Shown: positions 34,997 to 43,417, numbered from the stretch's first letter. The stretch: 64,000 bases of DNA from Herbaspirillum sp. AP02 (GCF_015767275.1 NZ_JADWMY010000003.1:124001-188000), one strand, 5' to 3'. Notes: generated by a model from the sequence alone, not told the origin. A program made the numbers and translations.

Positions 34997-35962
34997 TCAG
35001 AGATCCAGCACCAGCATTCCCGATTTGGCGCGTGAGACGCAGGTACAGATCTGGTCGTTGGCGGCCTTCTCCTTCTTGGAGAGGCAATTGTCGCGGTGAT
35101 CCGGCTCGCCCTCCAGCAGCGGCACCACGCAGGTGCCACAGATGCCTTCGCGGCAGGAGGTATCGATGCTGATGCCCTCGCGCGCCAGGATATCGACGAT
35201 GGGGATGCCCACCGGAATCTGTATCACCTTGCCCGAGCTGGCCAGCTTCACCTCGAAGGCGCCATCGCCGCCGCCTGAAGCCGTGCCGGACGCAGGCGCT
35301 GCTACTGCCTGGAAGTGCTCCAGGTGGATCGCGTCTTCACTGCGGCTGGCAGCGGCGCACTTGACCACCGCATCCATGAAGGGGGCCGGGCCGCAGGTGT
35401 AGACATGGGCTTGTGGGCTGCCGGCGTCCAGGCAGGCCTTGAGGTAGTGCTCCATCTGCGCCGGCATGACCGCGTAGTGGAAGCGCACGCGTGCCGCAAA
35501 CGGTGCCGTCTCCAGCAGGTCGGCGAAGGCCGCATGCTCGCGGGCGCGCACGAAGTAGTGCAGGGTGAAGGGCTTCTGTTCTGCCCACAGGCGATAGGCC
35601 ATCGCCAGCAGGGGGGTGACGCCGATGCCGGCGCCGAAGAGTAGGTGTTCGGGGGCGCCGGCGTCCAGCGCGAAGAGGTTGCGTGGCGTACCCACTTCCA
35701 GTTCCATGCCCACTTGCACGGCATCGTGCAGGGCGGTCGAACCACCCCGCGATGCCGGCTCGCGCTTGACGGCGATGGTGTAGCCGCACTGGTCTTCCAG
35801 CGGTCCGCACAGCGAGTATTGGCGCATGATCCCGGTCGGCCCGGTGATGTCGATGTGGGCCCCCGGCTCGTAGGACGGCAGCGGGGCGCCATCGGCACGC
35901 ACCAGGCGGAAGGAACGGATATCACCGGTTTCATCGGTGAGACGGTCAACGATCAGTTTCAT
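34997..35962 (-). CDS. iacF: Ferredoxin-reductase component of the Rieske dioxygenase
   Basis: A 321-residue phthalate-dioxygenase-reductase-type protein. It has an N-terminal flavin domain (YEPGAHIDI, MRQYSLCG), an NAD-binding domain (LLFGAGIGVTPLLAMA, VYTCGPAPFMDAV) and a C-terminal plant-type 2Fe-2S ferredoxin with C270, C275, C278 and C308 (SCREGICGTC and ICTCVSRAKSG). It passes electrons from NADH to the IacC Rieske centre. It is the last gene of the minus-strand iacC-iacD-iacF set, 61 bases after iacD, and is followed by a strong terminator. Confidence 0.88.
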   Translation of the reverse strand: MKLIVDRLTDETGDIRSFRLVRADGAPLPSYEPGAHIDITGPTGIMRQYSLCGPLEDQCGYTIAVKREPASRGGSTALHDAVQVGMELEVGTPRNLFALDAGAPEHLLFGAGIGVTPLLAMAYRLWAEQKPFTLHYFVRAREHAAFADLLETAPFAARVRFHYAVMPAQMEHYLKACLDAGSPQAHVYTCGPAPFMDAVVKCAAASRSEDAIHLEHFQAVAAPASGTASGGGDGAFEVKLASSGKVIQIPVGIPIVDILAREGISIDTSCREGICGTCVVPLLEGEPDHRDNCLSKKEKAANDQICTCVSRAKSGMLVLDL

Positions 35963-36023
35963 GTTTCAGTGCCAATACTCGGTTACCTGGAGACGATGTG
36001 CGATATGCGATGCCTGCCCGGAC

Positions 36024-36524
36024 TTACAGCAGGAAGCCCAGGGCATTGAGGCTGTCCATCGAGTTGATCAGGCGGATCACCTTCTGCTCGATCTTCGGTC
36101 CCTGGGGCGTAAAGCGCAGCCGGTGCGTGACGTTGGCCACGAACAGGGTGTGCTGCTGGCGCTTGTAGCCCACCAGTACCTGGGCCGAGGTGATTTCCAC
36201 CAGTTCGTCCGACAGGTGCACCGGCACGAAACGCGACACGGTACGCACGGTGGCGGCCGCATCCACCGCCGACATCGCGTGGCCCGAGGTCAGGCGCTCG
36301 ATGCGGATCTTGCGCATGTGGGCATTGTCGTAGGCGTAGTTCAGCGTGGCCGCGAAATCGGTGGTCTCCTGGTCGATCGGCACCACGTAGTAGCCATCGT
36401 CGGTCCACAGGGTCTGCCAGGTGGCGTAGTCCTTGCGGTCCAGCAGTTCGGCCTCTTTCCAGATGAAGGCGATGGCCCGGGCCATTTGCGTGGGGATGCC
36501 CTGCAGGTTGTCTTGTTGGCTCAT
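36024..36524 (-). CDS. iacD: Ring-hydroxylating dioxygenase small (beta) subunit
   Basis: A 166-residue NTF2-like beta subunit of a Rieske dioxygenase. Blocks such as AIAFIWKEAELLDRKDYATWQTLWTDDGYYVVPID and RIERLTSGHAMS are typical, and the protein ends in QKVIRLINSMDSLNALGFLL. It has a structural role with IacC. ATG 36524 is chosen because GGAGAAG lies eight bases upstream; an earlier ATG overlapping iacC would add ten poor residues. The gene directly follows iacC (5 bases). Confidence 0.87.
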   Translation of the reverse strand: MSQQDNLQGIPTQMARAIAFIWKEAELLDRKDYATWQTLWTDDGYYVVPIDQETTDFAATLNYAYDNAHMRKIRIERLTSGHAMSAVDAAATVRTVSRFVPVHLSDELVEITSAQVLVGYKRQQHTLFVANVTHRLRFTPQGPKIEQKVIRLINSMDSLNALGFLL

Positions 36525-36529
36525 GTTGA

Positions 36530-37816
36530 TCACTTCTCCATCATCTTTTTCCACATGGCATAGGCTTCGCGCATGCCGGTTTCATCGGTCGAGTGCGACA
36601 CCTTGTCGCCGTTGTCGTCCACCCATTCGCGGTTCAGGCCACGGTTGACCAGGATCGGTGCATTGCGACCCGCGTACGAGCCGCTCTGCACGCGCTCCCA
36701 GGCTTCGGCGTCGTCGGGGCTGCCGAAGCCGAACGGTCCCTGGAAGTGTTCGTGGATGCGCAGGCGCTCGCGGTTGGCAATCTCGGGGCCGCCATCCATG
36801 CCCAGGGCCACGTGGCGGATCTGGGTCTCGCCCACCGACACCGGGTGCAGCACGCGGAAGAAGGACATCGACATCGCCACGTTGGGGAACAGGTTCAGGT
36901 TGAAGCCGGCGCCGTGCAGCGAACGCACGATGCGGCGCACCTGCTCCGGCGGCATGGTCTTGGACAGTTCCTCGGTGACGTGGGCAAAGCGCTCCTGCAG
37001 TTGCTCGCTGCCATCGTCCACATCCAGGTCCACATGTTCCGGCACCATGATCATGACGCTGTGGCCATTGCCCAGCGAGCGGGTGATGGACTGGTCGTCG
37101 GTCATGAAGGAGAGCATCTCGGAAGTTTCTTCATCCACCGAGGACAGGAAGGTCTTGTGCACCACCGGGAAGTGATAGCCGTCGGTGGTGTTTTCCAGCT
37201 GGATCTTCCAGTTGCCCTTGAAGCTGAACTTGTGCTCGCCCTGCACCTTGACGGGGAAGCCGGCACCCTGCTTCATAAACAGGTCGATCCACTTCTTGGC
37301 ATGGCCCAGGAAGTCCGACAGCGGTTCCACTTCCTGGTTGAAGGAGGCGAAGATCATGCCGTTGTAGCTGTCCACGCGCAGGCTCTGCAGTGGCAGGTCG
37401 GCCTTCTCGATGACGTCTTCATAGCCTTCCGGATAGGGCAGGCCGCGCAGCTTGCCGTCCAGGGCATAGGACCAGCTGTGATAGGGGCAGGTGAAGCCGG
37501 TGGCATTGCCCTTGTGCTTTTCGCAGACGGTGGCGCCGCGATGGCGGCAGCGGTTTTCCAGCACGTTGATCTTGCCGGTCTTGTCGCGCACCACGATCAC
37601 CGGCTGGCGGCCGATCTGTGCGGTCTTGAAGTCGCCCGGGTTCTTGATCTCGCTTTCATGGCCGACCCAGATCCAGGTCTTGTAGAAGATCTTGTCCATC
37701 TCGGCCTCGAAGATGGCGGGGTCGGTATAGAGCGCCGGATCGACCATCGCATCCTGTACCAGATCGGCATGGGATGACTCGGTCTTGCGCGGGTGGAAGC
37801 GTAGTGGTGCGTTCAT
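36530..37816 (-). CDS. iacC: Rieske dioxygenase large (alpha) subunit of IAA catabolism
   Basis: A 428-residue aromatic-ring-hydroxylating dioxygenase alpha subunit. Rieske ligands are C90-x-H92 and C110-x2-H113 in NRCRHRGATVCE and FTCPYHSWSYALDG. The catalytic iron ligands H215 and H220, and the bridging D212, lie in ENTTDGYHFPVVHKTF. In IAA degradation IacC, with IacD and IacF, is assigned to late steps leading to catechol. The gene opens the minus-strand iacCDF set, 78 bases downstream of iacH. Close relatives attack anthranilate or salicylate, so the iac context carries part of the assignment. Confidence 0.9.
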   Translation of the reverse strand: MNAPLRFHPRKTESSHADLVQDAMVDPALYTDPAIFEAEMDKIFYKTWIWVGHESEIKNPGDFKTAQIGRQPVIVVRDKTGKINVLENRCRHRGATVCEKHKGNATGFTCPYHSWSYALDGKLRGLPYPEGYEDVIEKADLPLQSLRVDSYNGMIFASFNQEVEPLSDFLGHAKKWIDLFMKQGAGFPVKVQGEHKFSFKGNWKIQLENTTDGYHFPVVHKTFLSSVDEETSEMLSFMTDDQSITRSLGNGHSVMIMVPEHVDLDVDDGSEQLQERFAHVTEELSKTMPPEQVRRIVRSLHGAGFNLNLFPNVAMSMSFFRVLHPVSVGETQIRHVALGMDGGPEIANRERLRIHEHFQGPFGFGSPDDAEAWERVQSGSYAGRNAPILVNRGLNREWVDDNGDKVSHSTDETGMREAYAMWKKMMEK

Positions 37817-37894
37817 TGCGTTCTCCAGTGGCTTGCTTGCAGTCGTTGTCGGTGTTGATCGTCGCGGGCGCGGGTCTTGCTGCTCATGGTGTGT

Positions 37895-39058
37895 TCATGG
37901 GGTGACGTGTCGTCGCAGCACCTGTTCCAGGTGCAGGCCGAGGGCGCAGATGCGTTCGTCCTCGCCCTTGCGGCCGACCAGTTGCAGGCCGGCCTTGAGC
38001 GTACTGCCGGCAATCGGGACGGGAATCGTCAGTGCCGGATGGCCGGACAGGTTGAACGGGCGCACCAGCGAGGACAGCGTCAGCACCGAGGTACCTTGCG
38101 CAATGGCCTCCAGCGTCGGTGGCAGCGCCGGCAGGGTGGGCAGCAGCAGGGCGTCGGCCTCGGCCAGGGCGGCGTCGACTTCGGCGCTGAAGGCGGCGCG
38201 CACTTCTTCGGCATGGGCCACTGCGGTATCGCTGGTGGCGGCGGCGGCCGACAGGCGTTTCTCGATATCGGCCCCCAGCTTGCCGCGGCCCAGCAGATGG
38301 CCGAAGGCGGCATGGGTCTCGCGGTTGATGAGGGTCATGCCGGCCTCGAAGGCGGCCTGCATATGCTGCGAGGTCCAGGGCGTGCCGCGCCAGCCGCTGG
38401 CGGCAAAGGCCGCCTGCACGGCGGCGGCGATGTCGGCATCGGCCTGTACCGTCACCAGTCTCACGCGGGCGTCGGCGGCCGGCGCCTGTGCTGCGTTGCG
38501 GTCGAAGCCGGGGGCGATGCTGGTCATGGCGCTGATGATCAGGTCCATGCTGCGGGCAAATGGTCCCACGCAATCCAGGGTGCTGTGGGCGGGATAGGCG
38601 CCGGCGCGGCTGACGCGGCCGAAGCTGGGTTTGAAACCGGTCACGCCGCAGCAGGCAGCGGGCAGGCGGATCGAGCCACCGGTGTCGCTACCGATGGACA
38701 GGTCCACCAGGCCGGCGCCGACTGCCGAGGCCGATCCGCTGGAAGAACCACCGGTCATGCGGGTCGCATCCTGCGGATTGACCGCTGTGCCGTTCCAGTC
38801 GTTGATGCCGGTCATGCCATAGGCCAGTTCGTGCATGTTGGCGCGGGCGGTGATCTGCCAGCCGTCGTCCAGCAGTCGCTGCACGACCTCGGCGTGGCGC
38901 GCCGCCGGCGGTGCGTCGGCCAGCGCGGCACTGCCGCCGCAGGTGGGCTGGCCGGCGATGTCGATGCAATCCTTGATGGCCACCGTGGGGCCGCTGCCGC
39001 CCAGGTGAAAGCGCGAGAGCAGGGCGTGGCCGGTGCCGGGTACGGTGCGCTCGCTCAT
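37895..39058 (-). CDS. iacH: Amidase-signature protein of the iac cluster
   Basis: A 387-residue amidase-signature enzyme. The Ser-cisSer-Lys triad is K29 (TVAIKDCIDIAG), S105 (MTGGSSSGSAS) and S129 (GSDTGGSIRLP). It lacks the usual helical N-terminal segment of 60-70 residues, so it is a short member. In iac clusters IacH is an amidase homologue whose exact substrate in the pathway is uncertain. The start at MSERTV overlaps the stop of a 34-codon upstream frame (ATGA). It is the first clear gene of the minus-strand iacH-C-D-F run and is divergent from the LysR gene. Confidence 0.83.
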   Translation of the reverse strand: MSERTVPGTGHALLSRFHLGGSGPTVAIKDCIDIAGQPTCGGSAALADAPPAARHAEVVQRLLDDGWQITARANMHELAYGMTGINDWNGTAVNPQDATRMTGGSSSGSASAVGAGLVDLSIGSDTGGSIRLPAACCGVTGFKPSFGRVSRAGAYPAHSTLDCVGPFARSMDLIISAMTSIAPGFDRNAAQAPAADARVRLVTVQADADIAAAVQAAFAASGWRGTPWTSQHMQAAFEAGMTLINRETHAAFGHLLGRGKLGADIEKRLSAAAATSDTAVAHAEEVRAAFSAEVDAALAEADALLLPTLPALPPTLEAIAQGTSVLTLSSLVRPFNLSGHPALTIPVPIAGSTLKAGLQLVGRKGEDERICALGLHLEQVLRRHVTP

Positions 39059-39159
39059 CCCGCCGCTCCCAGGCAGGCAATGGCGGCCTGCTGCTGCAGC
39101 AGCGCCAGGGCGGCGTGGCCGGTGCGCTTGCGCAGGGGAGAGGCTGGCTGAGGTGTCAT
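39055..39159 (-). CDS. Possible 34-residue leader frame coupled to iacH
   Basis: A short frame beginning MTPQPASPLRKRTGHAALALL ends with a stop that overlaps the iacH ATG as ATGA, the arrangement of translationally coupled genes. It could be a leader peptide or the remnant of the N-terminal helices that IacH lacks. I know no family for it and its codon use is not decisive. Confidence 0.3.
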   Translation of the reverse strand: MTPQPASPLRKRTGHAALALLQQQAAIACLGAAG

Positions 39160-39244
39160 GGTGCATCCATTCAAATGGTGCCGTGCAGGCTGACGATGGT
39201 CGTCGGGCGCTGGATGCAGGCGGTTTCCTTGGCTGATGCGATGC

Positions 39245-39266
39245 ATTTTAAAAGTCACCTTAAAAT
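39245..39266. promoter_or_regulatory. Dyad ATTTTAA-N8-TTAAAAT, candidate LysR-type binding site
   Basis: A perfect 7-bp inverted repeat with an 8-base spacer, containing T-N11-A, the LysR-regulator core. It lies about 115 bases upstream of the LysR gene and about 85 bases from the small frame before iacH. Confidence 0.5.
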
Positions 39267-39267
39267 A

Positions 39268-39280
39268 GATCAAATTGATG
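39268..39280. promoter_or_regulatory. Repeated 13-mer GATCAAATTGATG (copy 1)
   Basis: ATCAAATTGAT is an odd-centre palindrome. The whole 13-mer recurs exactly at 41627-41639 upstream of the iac porin, so it may be an operator shared by the LysR/iacH and porin promoters. Confidence 0.5.
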
Positions 39281-39381
39281 TAAAATATTTTTCACATAAG
39301 TGGCATGGATATTTGTCGGTCGCCTGCCACTGCACGTTCATTCGCGTTTTTCTGCCCTCACGGGCTACACCGGAGACTGCC

Positions 39382-40311
39382 ATGGCTACCTTCAACAACA
39401 TGGACCTGAACCTGCTGCGGGTCTTCCAGGCCATCGCCGATGAGCGCAGCCTGACCCTGGCCGGCAATCGCCTGCACCTGTCGCAGCCGGCCGTGAGCTA
39501 TGCGCTGGGGCGGCTGCGGCAGATCTTCGATGACCCGCTGTTCATCCGCACCAAGGAGGGCATGCAACCCACCCCGGCCGCGGTGGAACTGTCCAAGCCC
39601 ATCAATCGCGCCCTGCAGGCGGTGCAGGATGCGCTGCGTTATACCGAGCGCTTCGATCCCGCCGCCAGCACCCGGGTGTTTCGCGCCTCCATGACCGACG
39701 TCGCCGAGATGATGTTCCTGCCGCAACTGTGCGAACTGTTGACGGCCCAGGCACCGCATACCCGGCTGCAGGTGGAGCAGGTACCGCCGGCCCATCTGGA
39801 AGAGGCACTGCGTACCGGCCAGCTCGACTTCGCTTTCGGCAACCTGCCGGCCCTGAAGGCGGTGACCTGCCATGAACTGCTGTTCCGCGAAACCTATGTC
39901 TGCATGATGCGTCGGCGTGAAGGCCTGCCCGCACGCGATCATCTGGAGCTGGACGAATTCCTGGCGCTCTCGCACGTGCTGGTGGAGTCGGCCGAAAGCA
40001 GCCACCACCAGGTGGAAAACTCCTTCCGCACGCTGGGCGTGCAGCGCAAGATCAACCTGTCCATTCCGCACTTCACGGTGCTGCCGCGCATCCTCGGTAA
40101 ATCCGACCTGGTGGCCACCGTGCCGGCGCGCATCGCCAAGCTGTTCCATAGCGAACATCCGGACGTCTTCCTCTCCTACGAACTGCCGGTGAAGCTGCCC
40201 ACCGTCGATATCACCCTGCACTGGCACCAGGCCTTCGACGCCGATGCCGGCAACGGCTGGCTGCGCCAGATCGTCATCGACATGCTGCAGAGCTACGGCC
40301 GCAGCAGCTGA
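39382..40311 (+). CDS. LysR-family regulator (iac-associated)
   Basis: A 309-residue LysR regulator. The N-terminal winged helix is NMDLNLLRVFQAIADERSLTLAGNRLHLSQPAVSYALGRLRQIFDDPLFIRTKEGMQPT, of the NodD/NahR-like subgroup (DLNLL start). The C-terminal co-inducer domain follows from about residue 95. The ATG at 39382 was chosen over a longer frame because it gives the canonical N-terminus. It is divergent from iacH across an AT-rich region with a dyad. A LysR regulator is, as I recall, part of iac control in Paraburkholderia, whereas Pseudomonas uses a MarR-type IacR. Confidence 0.87.
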   Translation: MATFNNMDLNLLRVFQAIADERSLTLAGNRLHLSQPAVSYALGRLRQIFDDPLFIRTKEGMQPTPAAVELSKPINRALQAVQDALRYTERFDPAASTRVFRASMTDVAEMMFLPQLCELLTAQAPHTRLQVEQVPPAHLEEALRTGQLDFAFGNLPALKAVTCHELLFRETYVCMMRRREGLPARDHLELDEFLALSHVLVESAESSHHQVENSFRTLGVQRKINLSIPHFTVLPRILGKSDLVATVPARIAKLFHSEHPDVFLSYELPVKLPTVDITLHWHQAFDADAGNGWLRQIVIDMLQSYGRSS

Positions 40312-40348
40312 AGCTGCCGATACCTCGGCATAAGGCCCTAATGCAGAA

Positions 40349-40375
40349 GGCCCGCCAGAGCGACGGGCCGTTCTC
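40349..40375. terminator. Weak hairpin between convergent LysR and porin genes
   Basis: GGCCCG (40349-40354) and CGGGCC (40364-40369) form a 6-bp GC stem followed by TTCTCT. Termination strength is doubtful. Confidence 0.35.
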
Positions 40376-40449
40376 TCCTGCGTGCGGGAGGACCGCCGGA
40401 TGTCGGCAGCGGCCCTCCCTTCCTCAAGCCATCAATAGCGTGGCGTGAC

Positions 40450-41508
40450 TCAGAAGCGATGACGCATGCCCAGGCGCACGCCGGTCTGGTTGCCGGTCGA
40501 GGACTGGATGCCGCCGCCGAAGACCGGATAGGCGTTGTAGCCCTTGTCGCGGTCATACACGGCGCCCAGGTACAGGTCGGTACGCTTGGAGATCTTGTAG
40601 TCGACCGTGGCCACCAGCGCCTGGGCATTGCCCACGCCCTGGTTGCGTTTCTGGAACTGGTAGGCAGCCGCCAGGTCCCACAGCGCCGTCAATGCATAGA
40701 CCGTACCCAGTTCATAGGTAGTGGCCTTGGCATTGGTGCCGGTGTTCTTGACCTGGGTGATCACGCCGAAGGGCGTGAAGGCGCCGATCTGATAGCGCGC
40801 GCCGAGACCGTACATGCGGGTCGAGGCAGTGCCGGTGGCGTTCTTGATGTCGGTGTAGGACAGAGCGCTGCTGAAGGGGCCGTTGTCGTACTGGCCGGTG
40901 GCGCTCAGGGTGCGGTTGGCGGTGTTGTCGCCAGCCACTTCGCCGAAGCCGTACATGGCACCGAAGCTGAAGCCGCTGAACTTGGCGCTGTTGTACTTGA
41001 TCGAGTTGTTGGTACGGTCACCGGCATAGATGTGGTTGTTCAATGCCGTGCCGTGCGCCGCATCGGCGTGCAGGCCCCAGCCGAAGGAACCGGCCGGCGA
41101 CAGCGCGCCCATGGCGTACTGGCCACCGAGGTTGGCCATGAAGTCATATTGGCGACCCACGCTGACCGAGCCCCAGTCCTTGCTGCCCAGGCCGACGAAG
41201 GACTGGCGACCGAACAGCAGGCCGCCCTGGCCCAGGCTGCCGTCATCGGCGCCGAAGCCGGTTTCCAGGGTGAAGAAGGCGTTGAGGCCACCACCCAGGT
41301 CTTCGGTTCCCTTGAAGCCGATGCGGCTGCCCTGGGCGATGCCGCTGTCCATGCGCAGCAGCGAAGCGCCACCGCCGCCGGTCTTGACCGCGTTGGAGTA
41401 ATAGGTCAGGCCCAGATCGATCAGACCGTAGATGGAGACGCTGCTCTGCGCATGCGCCATCCCCGTGCCGGCCGCAAGCATGGCGGCGACCAGTAGTTTC
41501 TTCTTCAT
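40450..41508 (-). CDS. Trimeric general porin (Burkholderiales OmpC type), iac-associated
   Basis: A 352-residue outer membrane porin with signal peptide MKKKLLVAAMLAAGTGMAHA. It then has QSSVSIYGLIDLGLTYYSNA, SRIGFKGTEDLGGGLNAFFTLETGF, FGRQSFVGLGSKDWGSVSVGRQYD and a terminal GMRHRF for BAM recognition. It is a paralogue of the nic porin. The start is preceded by AGGGAGCC on the minus strand. The 13-mer shared with the LysR/iacH region lies about 120 bases upstream, supporting co-regulation with IAA catabolism and a role in uptake. Confidence 0.9.
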   Translation of the reverse strand: MKKKLLVAAMLAAGTGMAHAQSSVSIYGLIDLGLTYYSNAVKTGGGGASLLRMDSGIAQGSRIGFKGTEDLGGGLNAFFTLETGFGADDGSLGQGGLLFGRQSFVGLGSKDWGSVSVGRQYDFMANLGGQYAMGALSPAGSFGWGLHADAAHGTALNNHIYAGDRTNNSIKYNSAKFSGFSFGAMYGFGEVAGDNTANRTLSATGQYDNGPFSSALSYTDIKNATGTASTRMYGLGARYQIGAFTPFGVITQVKNTGTNAKATTYELGTVYALTALWDLAAAYQFQKRNQGVGNAQALVATVDYKISKRTDLYLGAVYDRDKGYNAYPVFGGGIQSSTGNQTGVRLGMRHRF

Positions 41509-41626
41509 GTGACAAGGCTCCCTGTGGTGTTGCTGTGTGATGTCGCGGTCTCGTCCCTGAACGAGGACCGGTGGAGTGCATGACATTTCGTCATGTGCCC
41601 CCATCATAGGAAGCGCTTTTGCGCGA

Positions 41627-41639
41627 GATCAAATTGATG
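41627..41639. promoter_or_regulatory. Repeated 13-mer GATCAAATTGATG (copy 2)
   Basis: Exact copy of 39268-39280, about 120 bases upstream of the porin start. Confidence 0.5.
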
Positions 41640-41660
41640 CGCCGGATAGATGGAATAAGC

Positions 41661-41742
41661 CTGATTCATGCATGGCGCCGATAAGCGGTGCACTCTCGAA
41701 TCCGGTGCATGAAATACCGCTTTCATGGCTGATTCATGCATG
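41661..41742. repeat. Two direct 14-bp repeats CTGATTCATGCATG
   Basis: Copies at 41661-41674 and 41729-41742, 68 bases apart start to start. A TGCATGAAA half in the opposite sense lies between them. The spacing is six to seven helical turns, compatible with a looped regulator. Confidence 0.45.
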
Positions 41743-41807
41743 ACCTCCCCATCCAAGTGCGCCCGATCACCAATGCGGCGCGCCGGCGGGCGGGCATAAA
41801 GGAATCT

Positions 41808-43367
41808 TTAGTTGTGGTGTTCGGCCAACGGAAGCGTGAAACAGAAGCGCGTCCCGCGCACTTCGCCGTCGACTTCCCCGGGCTGCGCCCAGATATCACC
41901 GCGATGGCGGGCGATGATGTTCTTGCACAGCGCCAGGCCGATGCCATTGCCGCTGACCTTGGAGGAGAAGAAACCATCGAACAGCCGCTCGCGATGGCCG
42001 GCATCGATGCCACGCCCTTCGTCGGCCACCGTCAGCAGCGCATTGCCGGCGCTGCGCCGGGTACTGATGCGCACATGCCTGGCACCTTCGGGGAACTCGA
42101 CCATTTCTTCGATGGCATTGAAGGCCAGGTTCAGGACCACCTGGCCGATCAGGACCTTTTCGCAGTTGACCATCAGCGGCTCCTCGCAGGGCAGGAATTG
42201 CAGATACACCTTGCCCTCGGCGGCCTTCATCTCGATGAACCAGCGCACTTCCTCCAGCACCGCGTTGAGGTCGATCAGGGCTTCGCTCTGTTCCAGTCGC
42301 ACCACGTATTCGCGCACGCTCTTGATGATGGTGGCAGCGTGATCGACCTGCCGCCCGGCGCTCTCCAGGCCCCAGACGATCTGCCCGGCATGCGGGCGCA
42401 GGGCCTCGTTCTGCTGCAGACGCAGCACCGAACCTTCGAGGAAGTTGCGGATCGCCGCCAGCGGCTGCGACAGTTCGTGGGCAATCGCGGTGGCCATCTC
42501 GCCCATGGCATTGTGGCGGGCCAGGTATTCCAGCGCCGCCTGGTCGCGCCGCCGGGCCTCCTCGGCCTCGACCTGCTCGGTGATGTCGCGGAAGTGCAGC
42601 AGATGGCCCTTGAGGTCGTTCTCGATCTCGATATAGCGGCACACCGCATGATGCCAGCGCACCAGACCATCCTTGCGCTTCACCTGATAGCGCAGCGGGA
42701 AGCTGATCGCGTCCGGCAGCGCCAGGGTCAGCAGTTCCAGCAGTTCATCGCGGGACTCCGTCAGGCACTGCTCGACGAAATTCTTGGGCGGGTTCTGGCC
42801 TGGTCGCACTCCCAGCAGCTTGCGCCCGGCATCGCTCAGGTATTCGATGCCGCCATCGGCACGCAGCACCGCCACGCCCTCGTCGGAATCCTGCATGAAT
42901 TCCTTGAGACGGCTTTCGAGCTTCTTCATCTCGCGCCGTATCTGTTCCTCGCGGGCGATATCGCGGAACTGCACCATGATCACGTCACGCTCGTTCAGCG
43001 GCACCAGGGTGGCGATGGCCTCCGACATGATCTCGTCACCGTTCTTGGCGCGATAGCACCACTCGACCATGTTGCTGCCGTGGAGCACGGCGTCGTGCAG
43101 CCACTTGCGGCCGATCTCGCGGCGGTATTCGTGCGACTGCCGGCTCATGTCGGGCGCCTTCAGCGGCAGCAGCTCTTCCAGCGTGAACCCCAGCACCTTG
43201 CAGGCCGAGGGATTGGCCCAGAGGATGGACTTGGTCTGGGCGTCGTGCAGGATGATGCACATGGGCAGCGCATCCATCATGCGACGGAAGTCATCCAGGC
43301 CGAAGCGGATGGCGTCGTCCTGTGGCATGGGAGCAGGGTGGTCTGGCATCGTTCTCTCGCTGGTCAT
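41808..43367 (-). CDS. Sensor histidine kinase with two PAS domains (iac-associated)
   Basis: A 519-residue kinase without obvious membrane segments. The first PAS domain is about residues 24-140 (MDALPMCIILHDAQTKSILWANPSACKVLGF) and the second about 155-265 (MQDSDEGVAVLRADGGIEYLSDAGRKLLG). The phosphoacceptor is H297 in MATAIAHELSQPLAAIRNF. The ATPase domain has N (LNLAFNAIEEMV), G1 (VADEGRGID) and G2 (GNGIGLALC). It resembles FixL/TodS-like cytosolic sensors. It is divergent from iacA, and its likely partner is the FixJ-type regulator at 33294. An aromatic ligand for a PAS domain is inference. Confidence 0.87.
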   Translation of the reverse strand: MTSERTMPDHPAPMPQDDAIRFGLDDFRRMMDALPMCIILHDAQTKSILWANPSACKVLGFTLEELLPLKAPDMSRQSHEYRREIGRKWLHDAVLHGSNMVEWCYRAKNGDEIMSEAIATLVPLNERDVIMVQFRDIAREEQIRREMKKLESRLKEFMQDSDEGVAVLRADGGIEYLSDAGRKLLGVRPGQNPPKNFVEQCLTESRDELLELLTLALPDAISFPLRYQVKRKDGLVRWHHAVCRYIEIENDLKGHLLHFRDITEQVEAEEARRRDQAALEYLARHNAMGEMATAIAHELSQPLAAIRNFLEGSVLRLQQNEALRPHAGQIVWGLESAGRQVDHAATIIKSVREYVVRLEQSEALIDLNAVLEEVRWFIEMKAAEGKVYLQFLPCEEPLMVNCEKVLIGQVVLNLAFNAIEEMVEFPEGARHVRISTRRSAGNALLTVADEGRGIDAGHRERLFDGFFSSKVSGNGIGLALCKNIIARHRGDIWAQPGEVDGEVRGTRFCFTLPLAEHHN

Positions 43368-43378
43368 CGGGGGCGATG

Positions 43379-43417
43379 TCTAGGGGTTTTCTTTAGTGGC
43401 CTTCTCCTCATCCCCTA
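43379..43417. promoter_or_regulatory. Inverted repeat TAGGGG...CCCCTA between kinase and iacA
   Basis: TAGGGG (43381-43386) and CCCCTA (43412-43417) flank a 25-base spacer. The left part, TCTAGGGGTTTT, resembles the left half of the repeat at 34101. Candidate binding region for the two-component regulator. Confidence 0.35.

Larger units (their letters stand above)
39160..39381. other. Divergent iacH-LysR regulatory region
   Basis: Between the iacH leader and the LysR gene is an AT-rich stretch (39241-39300) in an otherwise GC-rich region. It holds the inverted repeat at 39245-39266 and the 13-mer at 39268-39280. Confidence 0.5.
41509..41807. other. Region between the porin and the kinase gene
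   Basis: The 299 bases contain no gene. They hold the 13-mer copy at 41627-41639 and the two copies of CTGATTCATGCATG (41661-41674 and 41729-41742), all upstream of the porin. Confidence 0.5.
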
